Source: Pyxicephalus adspersus (lineage: Eukaryota; Chordata; Amphibia; Anura; Pyxicephalidae). From it: 64,000 nucleotides of DNA. The notes under the pieces are model-generated. The model saw only the letters and a list, made by a program, of their open reading frames with translations. It was not told the origin of the DNA and searched no databases. The stretch lies in NCBI RefSeq assembly GCF_032062135.1, contig NC_092859.1:27497520-27561519 (forward strand), read 5' to 3'. The position numbers and the translations under genes were made by a program. Shown in pieces: positions 1-11,700 of the stretch; position 1 is the stretch's first letter, and each line of letters begins with the position of its first letter.

Positions 1-2925
1 ATGAGTTTTAAAATTTGACAGACAAGTGGACCAGTATCAGTGTTTGTATGAACTGATAAAAATGATGTATAAAATACATTACCTAAACGTAAAAGAAAAC
101 CTACATTCAATTTCAGTGGGAACAGTGTTGTTGGTCTCCCTTTTTTGCCAGTAGACAATTTTGTACCAATATTTGACGGGTCGGATTAAAAGCTCAACAG
201 GCTGTATATAGCCTGCGGGCTTTATTTCAAGGTTATTATTTACCTTGGTATGTGAAACACCCACATTTTCTTTAGAAAATTAGTGCTCCCTCCTAATTGT
301 TCGGTTTTTATTACCATCCCTATTAGGAAGAGTTCAAATTGTGAGCTACCACCACAACAGAAAATAGAGGGGAAATCTTCCACTGAGGATACTTGTTCCT
401 GCGGCAGCTCAGAGGGGATTTCCCTGGCATTGGATCTTCTCACTTCCTGCTGAGTCTACAGGACTAAAAAATAAAAGGAAGTTTCCCTAATCAAACAGTA
501 ATGACAAATGACTGTAAAACCCCTCAGTATCCAAATGACAAAAATAAAGATTTGGCTCTTATATATACTTTAATCAATAGTTATAGCCTCTTCAGCACAC
601 ATTTTCAGTAGTTTAAAAGTTCCTTCTGTAACACCCAGAACAATTATATACTGTGTAACGGATGCTTGTGGAATGTAATGACTGTGCAATGACTGTACAA
701 TTTCTGCCATAAGGCTTTTTATCATGATAACCTCTTGTACCTGTACACTTACACAAAAAGAATGATTGCCTGCAGTGGACTTGTTTATTGGCGAGCGACA
801 GAAGGGAATCATTTCCGAGTTAACATAATAGTGTTGTTTCAAGGAAACCAGAGGCAGACATTAGTAAATGCAAAGAACCTAGGGGGGAGCCTGCGATGCA
901 TTAAGACCCAAAGGAACGCAGCGCCCCGAGCAACAAACAATGCTAATTAATGAGTAGTACCAGGGAAATCATTATTTTAATCATCCACTTTAATGGGATT
1001 GCCCTCCTAACCCCCCTGTACCCAGGGGGCCCACCAGCACAATATGAAGTGACGCTGAGCAGATGACTTGGTTACACTGATATGTAGCGCCACAAACATA
1101 ACACTTCACAAAAAAGAGAAAATACAATCATCATTACCTGCTATTTTTCTGGCTACTTCTTACTGGTTCAAGTTGCTTTAAACCTTAGGCCAAAAATAAG
1201 TAAGAAATGAATTGTTTAGGTGTGTCAGCCCCTGACTTGTGACTTATCCCTAATATTAACTCTAAAGCTTTATCCAATACTTAAACTGCATCCTAATACT
1301 GAATGCTAAATTACCAAGAAAAGATACCCCTTATATTATGAGAGGAGGGTATTCTGTAGCCCAGCAGGGGAGACCTGGGCAGGGAGGACAACACTGATTG
1401 CTATTTCAGTGCAGCAGAGGCAGTGATGGTGAAATTGGATTTCTGGCAGATTAACTTTTTTCTATATTTCTAGAGTTTTTCAACAGATAAACATTGGTAA
1501 GATTCATTCTCCTCATTGTCCTGGTGACTACTGTCACCCATGCAGGAAATTAGGGTAAATTGGGTGAGATGAGAGCTTCTAATAGGAACCTGTTTCTGGG
1601 ACAGCTAACAGGACATTTCCCTTAACTTTCTCAAGTCGTCGGCTGAACATCCTGCAACCTCCATGTATCAACATATGATGCACCCCCCTGCCTCCTGACA
1701 TTTGGAACCCGATGACTGGGGCCAAACTCTATCACACTTTGGATAAGAATGTGCAAATAGAAAAAATACTTGATAACTGTAACTGAGGTACGATTTTGGG
1801 GATAAGCTGAGAAATAAAATACAAATAACCTGCCCAACCGTTTGCTTATGCAAGAATGTGCTTTTAGTGCTGGCTGTACTGCCTGATTCATGGATAGTCA
1901 CAAGAAGGGGATTCTACCTAGATGTTTAGTAATTCCATTGTCAAACTACAAAATCAAATTTTGAATGTTATATTTTAAGTACTAACGGGTAATGCTACAA
2001 TAACGGCAATGTGTCCTCTCTGAAATCACTCTACAGTTTCCTTAACAAAAACATTAGAAAAGTTCCCTTAGCTTTACCATGCTTCCATTCTGCAATGTAG
2101 CAGTTCTGATATAACAGGTATATTGTACAGCATGCTTCTCCCTCTAGTGGCAGAAAGACAGAACTGCAACACATTGCATGTAACCAGCAATTACAGCTCA
2201 TTCCATGTGCAGGATCTGCTTCAATCACAGTGTACTTTAAAATTCCACCTAAAGTAAATGTAAAGCTTTTCTGAATACTGAATGACATTAAAGCAATGTG
2301 TAAACAATTGCTTTGGATCTTTTTGTATCAATTGATACTTCTCCTGTAGCCTTTTTTGTTTAAAAGAACTCCAAAAATGTCACCATGTCAAGTTTAGTTT
2401 AAGTTTTATGATGCTGACAAGAGTGGACAATGCCTTTAATGTGGCCACTTGTCTCCATTGAAAGCCTGGGTAACAGGGTAACCACAGGGGGTAAAATAAG
2501 AAAACCGGGACAGAGTTTTGGCACTGTGGATTGCATCCACAAATGGCTAAACCTACAAATCTATGTTTTCCATACAAAAATGAAAATATAGTTCAGCAAT
2601 AATGTACACTTTGCTTCGATGTATTGATTGTGGCGATTTTGTGTGTCTTCCTGGATTGTATGGGGAAGTTTTACAAGTGTACTGTGTAGCTGCCTGCAGT
2701 TCTTCTGCACCTTGGAGATAGTGTTCATTGCAATGGTAAAGGGCCTCTGAAGAAGAACAGATATATGTTTGTTACATTCCAATTTATCAACAATCTAGAT
2801 AACGGTTTAATACATGTCACATGGGATTTACAGCACATCACCAGTACAGAACTGATCGCTGTAATCGTCATGCCACTGCTTTGTATACACAGATATCTGT
2901 ACGGCATTGCAACACCTATAGGAAA

Positions 2926-2966
<41 letters not shown>

Positions 2967-3422
2967 ATATATAGCAGGCATAGGTATTTATGGGTCTGGT
3001 GGGTGTCCATGGGCAATATTCATGCCCATGGAATAAACCAGGGTATAGTGCAAACCTTTGCCCCTACCTGCTATCTGCAGGAAATAAAATGTACAATAAA
3101 ACAGCGTTGTTCACAGGCTAAAATAATACAATGACAGATAAAATCTTACATTAGCATTGTTTTCCAGATATTCAAACACCCCATACTGTTCACCTCTGCT
3201 AGGCCATAAATGTTCTGGTACATCTCACTCATTGTGATTTTTTTAACAGTTGGTGACATTAATAAAATGGTATTTGAACCATAAAATATTTTGTACTTTC
3301 CATATGGCATTCTTTATACTATTAACAACCATCTAGCAAACAATTTGCTAGCATGGGGGGAAATAATCAAAAAGACCATGAATCATATACTTATGAGTAA
3401 TATAATTAGGATAACAGAACAG
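1..3422. other. SYN3 intron, no gene seen
   Basis: AT-rich non-coding DNA. Short frames on both strands have no recognisable motifs. A segment around 290-490 resembles the interior of T2-like MITEs elsewhere in the window (purine-rich GAGGGGAAATCTTCC and its complement-like CTTCTCACTTCCTG), suggesting a decayed copy. An (AT)n microsatellite lies at 2929-2959. Confidence 0.6.
2929..2959. repeat. (AT)n microsatellite
   Basis: Uninterrupted AT dinucleotide run of about 15 units, followed by a short broken AT stretch. Short open frames here arise only from the repeat. Confidence 0.95.
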
Positions 3423-3706
3423 ACAGTATTTATATAGCACCATCATATTACACAGCACTGTACAAAGTCCATAGTCATGTCACTAACAGGAGCTCACAAT
3501 CTAACGTCCCTACCATAGTCATATGTCAGTTATACAGTCTAAGGTCAATTTGAGGGGAAGCCATGTAATCAAACTGCATGTTTTTGGGATGTGGGAGGAA
3601 ACCCATGCAGACAACCTGCAAACTTCATGCAGATAGTGTCCTGGCTGAGATTTGAACTTGGGACCCAGCACTGCAAAGTCAGGAGTGCTACCTCCTGGCC
3701 ACTGTT
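3423..3706 (-). mobile_element. tRNA-derived SINE, antisense copy
   Basis: Read on the - strand it begins with a decayed tRNA-like head (TGGCCAGGAGGTAGCACT for box A, AAGTTCAAATC for box B), continues with the conserved body (CTGCATGAAGTTTGCAGG, GTTTCCTCCCACATCCC) and ends in the TATATAAATACTGT tail. The same family occurs in + orientation at 7622-7931, which allows head, body and tail to be aligned. Non-coding; box A is degenerate. Confidence 0.8.
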
Positions 3707-6700
3707 TTGGGATTTCCTTTATGACAAAGACAAAAACACAGGTCCACTTATTTGGCCCCAGTTCTGATGAGTGTTCTGTTTGTCTATCAAGGAGAAAGAA
3801 ATCTGGCACTTCTTGGACCGCTTGTGTAATAAGTAATTTTCTCCTCTCCTTTGTATGTGATTGTGCTCATGCTTCATGATTGGCTATCATAAAGAATAAT
3901 CAAGAGAAAGTCCTCAGTCCATTCTAGATGTCTTTCAGAGTTTATTCTTCTCAATCTTTGGGGTGAACACAGCAGTGGGAGCAAAGGAATGATAAATATA
4001 AGCTGCTGCAGAAGGCGGCTTATAATTGAACCCGTTGCTTTACCCTCCTAGACAAAGCACTGGTTTTCTTGAATCACAACTTGGCATGGACATAACCAAT
4101 ACCAGCAAAGTGATTTTAGTGAGATGTCACTAACGTGAGCCAGGCTTTGGAGCACAAGCTTCTGTGCACAGGATAAAGCTTTGAAGGCCATGGTTCTCCA
4201 TCCTGGCTCTCAGAGAACTCATGCCAAAGCCGAGGCTCACGCGCACCTTTAATCCCAAGGAATGGACCTTTCTCTGCCTGGGCTGAGTGTTTATTAGCAG
4301 AAAGAGGCAAGGAGCCAGTAACTCAGCTCCTGCCAAAACTATTTCCCCTCTGGACTGAACACTGTGTGCCGAGCACCCGCCCTGAGTGTGACTTCCTCGC
4401 TCACCATTATTTCACCTCGGTTCTTGTGCAGAAAGACGCCATCCACTCCCCCTGTGACACAAACCCTGGCTGCATGTGTGCATGCCTCATACATGTGTTT
4501 ATATATCATTTGCATTTCTGGAAGTCTACTCTATATTGTTCAAAGGTTTCAAAGGAAATAAAGTTTAGTTCATTTTTAAATATTTTTTAAACACATTTTG
4601 ATGTCCTAATCAGTTGTCAGAAATCACCATTTTATTTGTAGGAGTAACAAAATACTGGTGAATGCAAAGAGGACTTTATGTAAAGCCAAAAGGCAAAAAA
4701 AGGAAATCTCTATGAAGTGAATGGGATTCCCATCATAGAGAGTTATCACCAGACCAGGTGTCCCTGTTGGAGAATTTCTTCTCACCTTCTGCTCAGATAA
4801 CAACTCTAAATATTTGTATGTCCTATCACTTTCTGTTTCAGGAACAATGGTCAACAAGACAATGACAAGGGGGGAAACAAACCGAAATAAAAACTTTACG
4901 AAGTGTTTAACTCTTACTTACTCTATCTGAAACTAATAAAAGAACTTGATGGACTTATGTCTTTTTTCAACCTGACTTACTATGTAACTAAAAATACATT
5001 TACATACATTTTAAGTCAAGTTTACACATACAGGGCATTGTACAAATACATGGACAAAGAAGCAGAAATGTGGACGGTTTTCACAGAAAGTCAAAATTAA
5101 AATCAATGATTTGCTAGGTGACAAAACTATGAAACCGTCCCCCAAAACACTTTATGTTACCCTCTCCAGTCCTTCCCTGATATTTCTGCTTTTGTGGCCA
5201 CCAGTGCATAATACCGTGTGTCGGTGTTGGTGGTGGGGGTATGTGACTTGTTCTTACAGTACAGCATTTAGGTCTAACGGACAATCCCTGAATAAATAAA
5301 ATGTTTCTTTAAAATCAATGTGTGCTTTGCTCATGTAGGTTCCAAGTCTGATTTGACAATAACTGTTTGTCCAGTATTTAAAAGAGAAGAGTAAAATTAC
5401 CTTGTCTTGTGCACTGAATCAAAAGTTCAATTCTGCAGAACTTATGTTACCCTGGGCCCCCCCACCTAGGTTACTAAGTTTTTCAGGCCCTGATTTTTTT
5501 TATCATGAGATATCGAAAACAAAAATTCAGCCTCCTACACATCCACTTCTGGATCCTTGACAATCTAGGCATTATAAATAACTTGACCATTGGTAGAATT
5601 GCTATGGAGGTCACAGCAGGGCACCCTCCATAGCAGCATTAGCAAGGGATCCCCCTCTTGTCGGCAACTTATATCTATATCTATAATTATATAGCTTGGT
5701 CAGTTTGTCAGTGTGAGAGTGATGCCCCATCCAACAAGTGGGGAAGTGACACATGAACACAGGTGAATGTTTTCACAGCACATTTTTGCAATCCTGAGTT
5801 GATGACAACATTTTACGCTGCATGCCTATAGACTAGTGTGCTTTGCTCATGGTAATTCCTTCTCCTATAGGACTCTTAGTATGATTAAAGTTGAATCAGA
5901 CCCAGTATTGGTATGAACCTACTGAACGCTTGCTATGCTTAACTTAAAAATTCCTCAGTATGGTCAAATTTGCAATGCTTGCCATCTCCAAAAATGCCCT
6001 TTTAAATTTCAGAGCAATTTCAAACTCTATTTAATGTACAGCTAATGGCTAATATGTTGGCACTATATAAATCCTGATAATTAATAATAATAATAATAAT
6101 AATATTATTAAGCAACAAAGATTTACATAAAATGATCATGCCTGCATTTCACGTAGCTCCTGGGGTTCTCCTTTAATAAGAGCAAATATGCAGGGAAATG
6201 AGAAAAGTGGCATAAATGGGATGGAAGTTTCTCCTCGGGAACAAGAATGTAATTCTTTATGGAATGTATCCTACAGGGCTTTGCAATACGTGATTCCCAA
6301 TGCGTCTCTGGCATACAGTGTGGTTTCCCCATAAAGCTGTTTAACTCAGTGGTGCTGCACAGAGGGAACATTCAGCTACTTTTTTACTTAGAAATATAAT
6401 TCCTGGGCCTTTGGGGCTATGGCACCAAGGAGAAAACATGCCCCTCCCCTTAAATAACAGTTTTTTTCCTAAGGCTTGTGAAATATGAATTTTCTTTACA
6501 TAATATTATTAGCAGAATAAAAATTAATAGCAGAATACTCATTGGGCTGGATATAGATGTGCAGCACCAAATATTCAACCCACATTTACCGGTGTTTTGC
6601 ATTCTGTGCCATTGCCATACTTTTGCCTAAAGAAAAAACAATCTCTGTTGCTGGTTCTATGGTGTACCGGGTCAAACTACAGTAAAGTGTACTACTGGTT

Positions 6701-7621
6701 AGTATTAAAGTATATCTAATCCAAATGCAATATGTTCCAGCTCATATGGTGGCTGCATTAGTTTTCTTTTTATCAGGCTTGATTGCTTTTATTTTAACCT
6801 GGTAATCTTGCCAGTAATACACATTGTCTTCAATGAACTACTGGGAGGTGTTCTGTACTTCAAAGAAACTAGTTGAGAACAACGTAATGATAACAGTGAG
6901 TTGCAAACGTTTTACATGCATTTTTGGCATAGGTAAATACTTCTGCTAGAAGATTCTGATGTGCAAACAAAGGAGTGCCACCACTCAAAATGGTGCAAAC
7001 ATCAGGATGTTTTCTATATCTACAATTCCTTACCACCATAGGCAGGACATTAGTCGTGTGACCTGGCACCACTGAATTACTCTTCCAATAACTTTTCCAT
7101 GTTACAATAGATTAAAAACCTATGATAGAACTTATCAGTTGTCAGTTGTAAGTTGTAGGAGTTAATATGCAAGTCGTAGTGGTTCCTTTGTGGTTTTACG
7201 ATTAATTATATGAAAAGAGTAGAACAAGAATAATTAAGTGATTGAGACTACTTTGTTTAAGTCAATCATTACTGTACTTTTTATAACAATCTTATGATTT
7301 ATATATAATAAATGTTGGTCTTAACAGAGATATTTGCATAGTTACCTGTCTAATGCGTTAAAAGTCCCAGTATTTGGTATTTCAATTTTCTTCTAGATCT
7401 AAAACCTTATTAGACAGCATTCAGTTTGCTAAAATTCTCTATGAATTTTTTGTTCCCTGTCTACATGCACTTGCTCCAGTGTCAGATGCACATCCTTGTC
7501 CCACACAAGCTTTCTACAACAATGGGACATGTCAGAACAATGTTCATTGACACAGATACCACCAAATGTCAATACATGCACAAATTGGAGACAGTTGTCA
7601 CCCTATAATAGGAAGTGCCTT
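3707..7621. other. SYN3 intron upstream of TIMP3, no gene seen
   Basis: Non-coding, mostly unassigned DNA. It contains a 3' fragment of an (ATT)n-tailed SINE-like family at 6026-6112 and a possible decayed MITE near 4720-4860. Short open frames have no conserved residues or splice context. Confidence 0.6.
6026..6112 (+). mobile_element. 3' fragment of (ATT)n-tailed SINE-like repeat
   Basis: The stretch TATTTAATGTACAG through GTTGGCACTATATAAATCC, followed by an (AAT)n tract, matches the 3' end of the copies at 37246-37386 (+), 29782-29938 (-) and 59035-59100 (+). The 5' part is missing, as expected for 5'-truncated retroposition or decay. Confidence 0.7.
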
Positions 7622-7931
7622 AGATACAGTGGCTCAGTGGTTAGCACTCTGGCCTTTGCAGCACTGGGTCCTAGGTTCCAATCTTGGCCAGCACACTATC
7701 TGCATGGAGTCTGCAGGTTCTCCACGTGTCTGTGTGGGTTTCCTCCCATATTCCAAAAAATATGCAGATAATTCGCCCCCCCAAAAAAAAAATTGTCCTT
7801 AGACTTATGAAAATGACATATAACTATGGTAGAGACATTAGATTGTGAGCCCCTCTGAGGGACAATAAATGTCATGACTATGGACATTGTGCAGCGCTGC
7901 GTAATATGATGGGCACCGTATAATATTAATA
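7622..7931 (+). mobile_element. tRNA-derived SINE, sense copy
   Basis: A tRNA-like head has RNA polymerase III box A TGGCTCAGTGG (7630-7640) and near-consensus box B GGTTCCAATCT (7674-7684) at normal spacing. The body includes CTGCATGGAGTCTGCAGG and GGGTTTCCTCCCATATTCC, then ATTAGATTGTGAGC and the tail GCAGCGCTGCGTAATATG. Same family as the antisense copy at 3423-3706. It lies about 650 bases upstream of the TIMP3 ATG, so it could affect that promoter; this is inference only. Confidence 0.85.
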
Positions 7932-8457
7932 TCATAGAACATTCATGGCAGAATCATCATTCATTTTGTTGAAAGCTGCATATTTAACAAGACTGAAAAT
8001 CACATTACAACTTTTTTGCATATATGAGATTTTAGTGGCTTGGTTGAAAATAGAAAAAATTTTAAATACCAAACTTGCTTTTGCCATTGTCAAATTTAGC
8101 GCCACAACCAGGTTGCGCCATGCATGTCCCTTTTCATCAGATTCTAATCACAAAGGTGACCAAAACAATTCAGTGGCATTAAATTGGCGAGATCATAGAG
8201 CTTCGGCTGCCATCCTGACAGCACTGGGTCTCATAGAGGCTCGGCTCCAATCCCCTGGCAGAAGGAGCTGTTGTTTTGAACTTGTGAGCCTGTTTTTTTA
8301 ATCATACAGCAAAAGAGTTCCCTTTCCAAAGCACATTCTCTCTCTCCCCTACATGGAAACATGCAGCCAGCTCAGGCACACCCCCTCCAGGATGAGCTCA
8401 TTGGATTCATCCCCCAGGGCTGGACTGAGAGGCGGTAACACAGAAAAAAGGGGCTGT
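7932..8457. other. TIMP3 upstream region
   Basis: Non-coding sequence between the SINE and the TATA-like box. A 118-codon open frame (7945-8301) shows no recognisable domain and no codon pattern, and I reject it as a gene. The last 150 bases, with CTCTCTCTCCCC and a GC-rich stretch, are the likely proximal promoter. Confidence 0.5.
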
Positions 8458-8463
8458 TATAAA
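8458..8463 (+). promoter_or_regulatory. TIMP3: TATA-like box of TIMP3
   Basis: TATAAA lies 118 bases upstream of the TIMP3 ATG, in a stretch slightly richer in G and C than the surrounding intron. Transcription would start near 8488-8493, giving a 5'UTR of about 90 bases with no upstream ATG. Only sequence and position support this; mammalian TIMP3 start sites are not reliably TATA-driven, so a start further upstream is possible. Confidence 0.4.
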
Positions 8464-8580
8464 CCTGCACTGTGCACACTGGTAACTCAGTGGTACTAGG
8501 TTTAGCAGTGAGTACAGGAGACCCTACAGCAGCTGAGCTCAGCCTTGCATCTGAAATAGAAAAATTGTGCACGCAGCACC
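8464..8580 (+). other. TIMP3: Presumed TIMP3 5'UTR
   Basis: Sequence between the TATA-like box and the start codon. It has no ATG in any frame, and the start codon sits in a good context (GCACC before ATG). The exact 5' end cannot be seen without transcript data. Confidence 0.4.
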
Positions 8581-8707
8581 ATGTCCATCCTGGCTAACAT
8601 CGCTCTGCTAACACTTGTGTTGGTTATTGGCGACTTCTTCGACTCAGCAGAGAGCTGCACATGCGCCCCGAGCCACCCTCAGGATGCCTTCTGCAACTCC
8701 GACATTG
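8581..8707 (+). CDS. TIMP3: TIMP3 coding exon 1: signal peptide and CTC inhibitory edge
   Basis: 127 coding bases: 42 codons plus one base. It encodes the start methionine, a hydrophobic leader ([15 protein letters not shown]) and mature residues 1-17, beginning Cys-Thr-Cys. In TIMPs the Cys1 amino group chelates the catalytic zinc of the protease, and residue 2 (Thr, as in other TIMP3s) enters the S1' pocket. The donor GTAAGT starts at 8708 and splits a Val codon (phase 1), which matches the first base pair of exon 2. Confidence 0.96.
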
Positions 8708-11700
8708 GTAAGTACCACTTGCCGTGATGTTTTTTCAGATAATTGCCAATATGAAAAATTTTATTTCCAGGGAAACTCCGCTGCTTTGGCTTCTATGCTC
8801 GCTTTTTAACGTCTGAAGACTGTGGCGAACTGTAATCCCATCGCAGCATTCTAACCTGGATTATAAAATGCTTTTTTTTACAAAAATGTTTAAATCTACT
8901 ACTAGGCAACTCTAAAAAGGTACTAATGATAGTAAAGATGTAATATGTAATGACTAAAGGTGAGCAAAGTGTTTTCTGAGGAACTGTGTTTGCCACAAAG
9001 TTACCAATTTCACCTTATGTAAAATTTCAAAATAATTTGCCTCAACTTGACTCCAATTCATTTTGTCCTGAGTGCAAAGAAACTGAGTTTTCTATATTAA
9101 GCCCAAATGTGTTAAAGTCAATTGGATGCTACATTCTCCGATATAGCGCTGCAAGCTCAATTTCACTTAAATCACTTTGCTCATCTCTATTCCTGAAACA
9201 GATGTTATAGTGAAGTTGGCTTATGTCCAAGACCAGAATGAAATTTCAGGGACAAATGGACAAATGTCACATCAACATGAACTCTTCTTTGGAAGTTAGG
9301 GGTCAGCTGACGGCCAGTGGATCCAATAAAGAAAAGAGTAATATGCAAAGCGTAGGAAATCGAAACAGGCAATTAGAGTTCATCTTATGATGGTTGTTGT
9401 ATGTTTATGCACATTGCACGTTGGCTTTATTTTTTTGTAATGCTTAAGTGAAAAAGACTAAATATGCTTGTAAAGTTCATTCATGGGTCTGAGAGTAAGT
9501 GGTGCAATTTACAGGCTACTGGTGAAAGGCGCACATTGACCATAGTGAAAAATGAGATATTGGAATGTTAAGGAGGGATGCAGGTGTATTGTGGTTGTGG
9601 TAAGAAGGGGCACTGGTGTATCACAATTGCTGTCTATCAACCTTACAGAAAGGAGGGGGTGCTGATTTATCTTTATTGTTATAAGGAGAGTTGCTGTTGT
9701 ACCAACACTCCCCCTTTACCACATCACAGTTGTGATAAGGAGGGGTACTTGTGTATTACAATTGCAAAAATGGGGGTGCTGGTGCATGGCCATTGCTTTA
9801 TGATTTCCAGGAGGGGTTCTGGTGTATGAGCATTACTAGAAAGAATGGTGCTGGTGTATTAGCATTGCTGGAAAAAGGGGTGCAGGAGTGTGAGCGTTAC
9901 TGGAGGGAGGGGTGCTGCAGTGTGACCATCATTGAAAAGATAGATGCTAGTGTATGTACATTGCTGAAACTCCTTCCAGTAGTGTGTGACCATTATTGGA
10001 AAGAATGGTGCTGGTGTATGAGCACTGCTGGAAGGAGGGGTGCTGGTGTATGAGCATTACCAAAAGGAGGGGTGCTGGTGTATGAGCATTACCAAAACGA
10101 GGGGTGCTGGTGTATGACCAATAGAAAGAAGTGTGCTGGTGTATAGGCTTTGCTGTAAGGTAGGGTGCAGGTATGTGAACATGGTGGAAGAAGGTTGGTA
10201 GTGTATGTGTGTTGTATTGGAAAAGAGGGTGCTGGTGCAGTATCATTCTTTAGCAAGAAGTTTCTGCAGTTGGTGTTCTGTTATGGCAATTTATTAATTT
10301 GTTCTCCAGGAGCATAAGACAGGGGTAAAAAAGACAAATACAAAGATTTTATAGTAGCTTTGCAGATTGTGGAAAGTCTTAGCTGAAGTTTTAAGGAGTG
10401 AAGGTTACTCCAGTGTGACAGAATGAATGTATTGAAGCAACGGGTGCACTCACAATGATCTGAACTCTATCCTGTGAACTGAGTTTTATACGAATCCCCT
10501 TAAGGAAGATGAGATGACCTCTTATTTAGGGCAGTAAATCCTAAACATATTTATTTATCACCAGAGCTTCCTAATTGTGTTTAAATATTTTCCAACCCAA
10601 CTCCCCTCAGCCCTGCCTCTCCAACAGGCTAAAGTAAATCAGTGGTGATAGCTCCCGAACAACCAGCAGGCAATGGAGGTACTTCTCGCTGTTTACTATA
10701 ACAACAGGCAGAACTGAGTGAGATGTTGTTATAGTAAACGGCAGGGAGTGCTCCTATTGCCTGTTAAGGCCGTGTTTGTGGCATGGAATGGGCATTCCCA
10801 ATTAATGTGGAATCAATATATTGTTCGAAATGAGCTAGTTTTCAATATATATTTGTTATACTTGATGTTTTTATTAAATGTATTGTAAAATCTATTGAAA
10901 ATCTGTGCATCCTATGACCTACCTTTAGTGTATTGAAGAAGAATTGACATGATTGACATGGCAATCAGCCATCTAACATTGCAGAATGCCGCTCTATAAG
11001 ATTCTAAGTGATGTTTAGGGTTGGAGCCTGAGTGAGTTGTACAGAGACGTCTGTGGGTACCCTAATGGACATTTTCCCAGCTGCGTTGAGCCCACACCGT
11101 ACATGAAATTAGGAATCTTTGCAGGGTTCCAGATTGAAGAGAACATTTCACATACTGATTTATTTTGTTCTAAAGCTTACTTGATCAATCACAATCAATC
11201 ATATTTCCCACCATTGGTGTATTTATAATGGTGGGAGAACAACCCCACCGACCTCTGACTGGTCACTGTTTCTGAGGCCCATGGCCAGATTTAGTCTTTT
11301 CCCTGTAATTGGTCAGCATAACAATGCAACCATTGATGCTCTGCAAGGCTGCTCACACAACCCACTTAGATATAAAGAGACTGAATTCATGTTTGTTAAA
11401 CTGCCAAACAGACGTCCTTGTACTAGATACAGAATTACAAAGTTCATTTATAGTAATAGCAGAACATTTTGAGCAGAGATGATGACTTATCAGATGCCTT
11501 GCTAATCCTTCACGGTCCAATCAGTTGTGTGCAGGGAGCTGACATCACTGTATTCCTGATGATGTCACCCTGTTATATGAATGAGATGTATGAATCACAA
11601 AAGTGGCAGAAATACAAAGCCCTATGTATATTTCATCTGTGTATTTAGCTTTTTTCAGGGATTTAGATTAACATATTTTCTAGCTCGTATTTTTTTTAAT

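Noticed and set aside
7945..8301. 118-codon open frame upstream of TIMP3
   Set aside because: No similarity or compositional sign of coding; lies in presumed promoter DNA.
9575..10250. CRISPR-like regular repeats
   Set aside because: Repeats are contiguous and degenerate without unique spacers, and the genome is a vertebrate's; this is a minisatellite.
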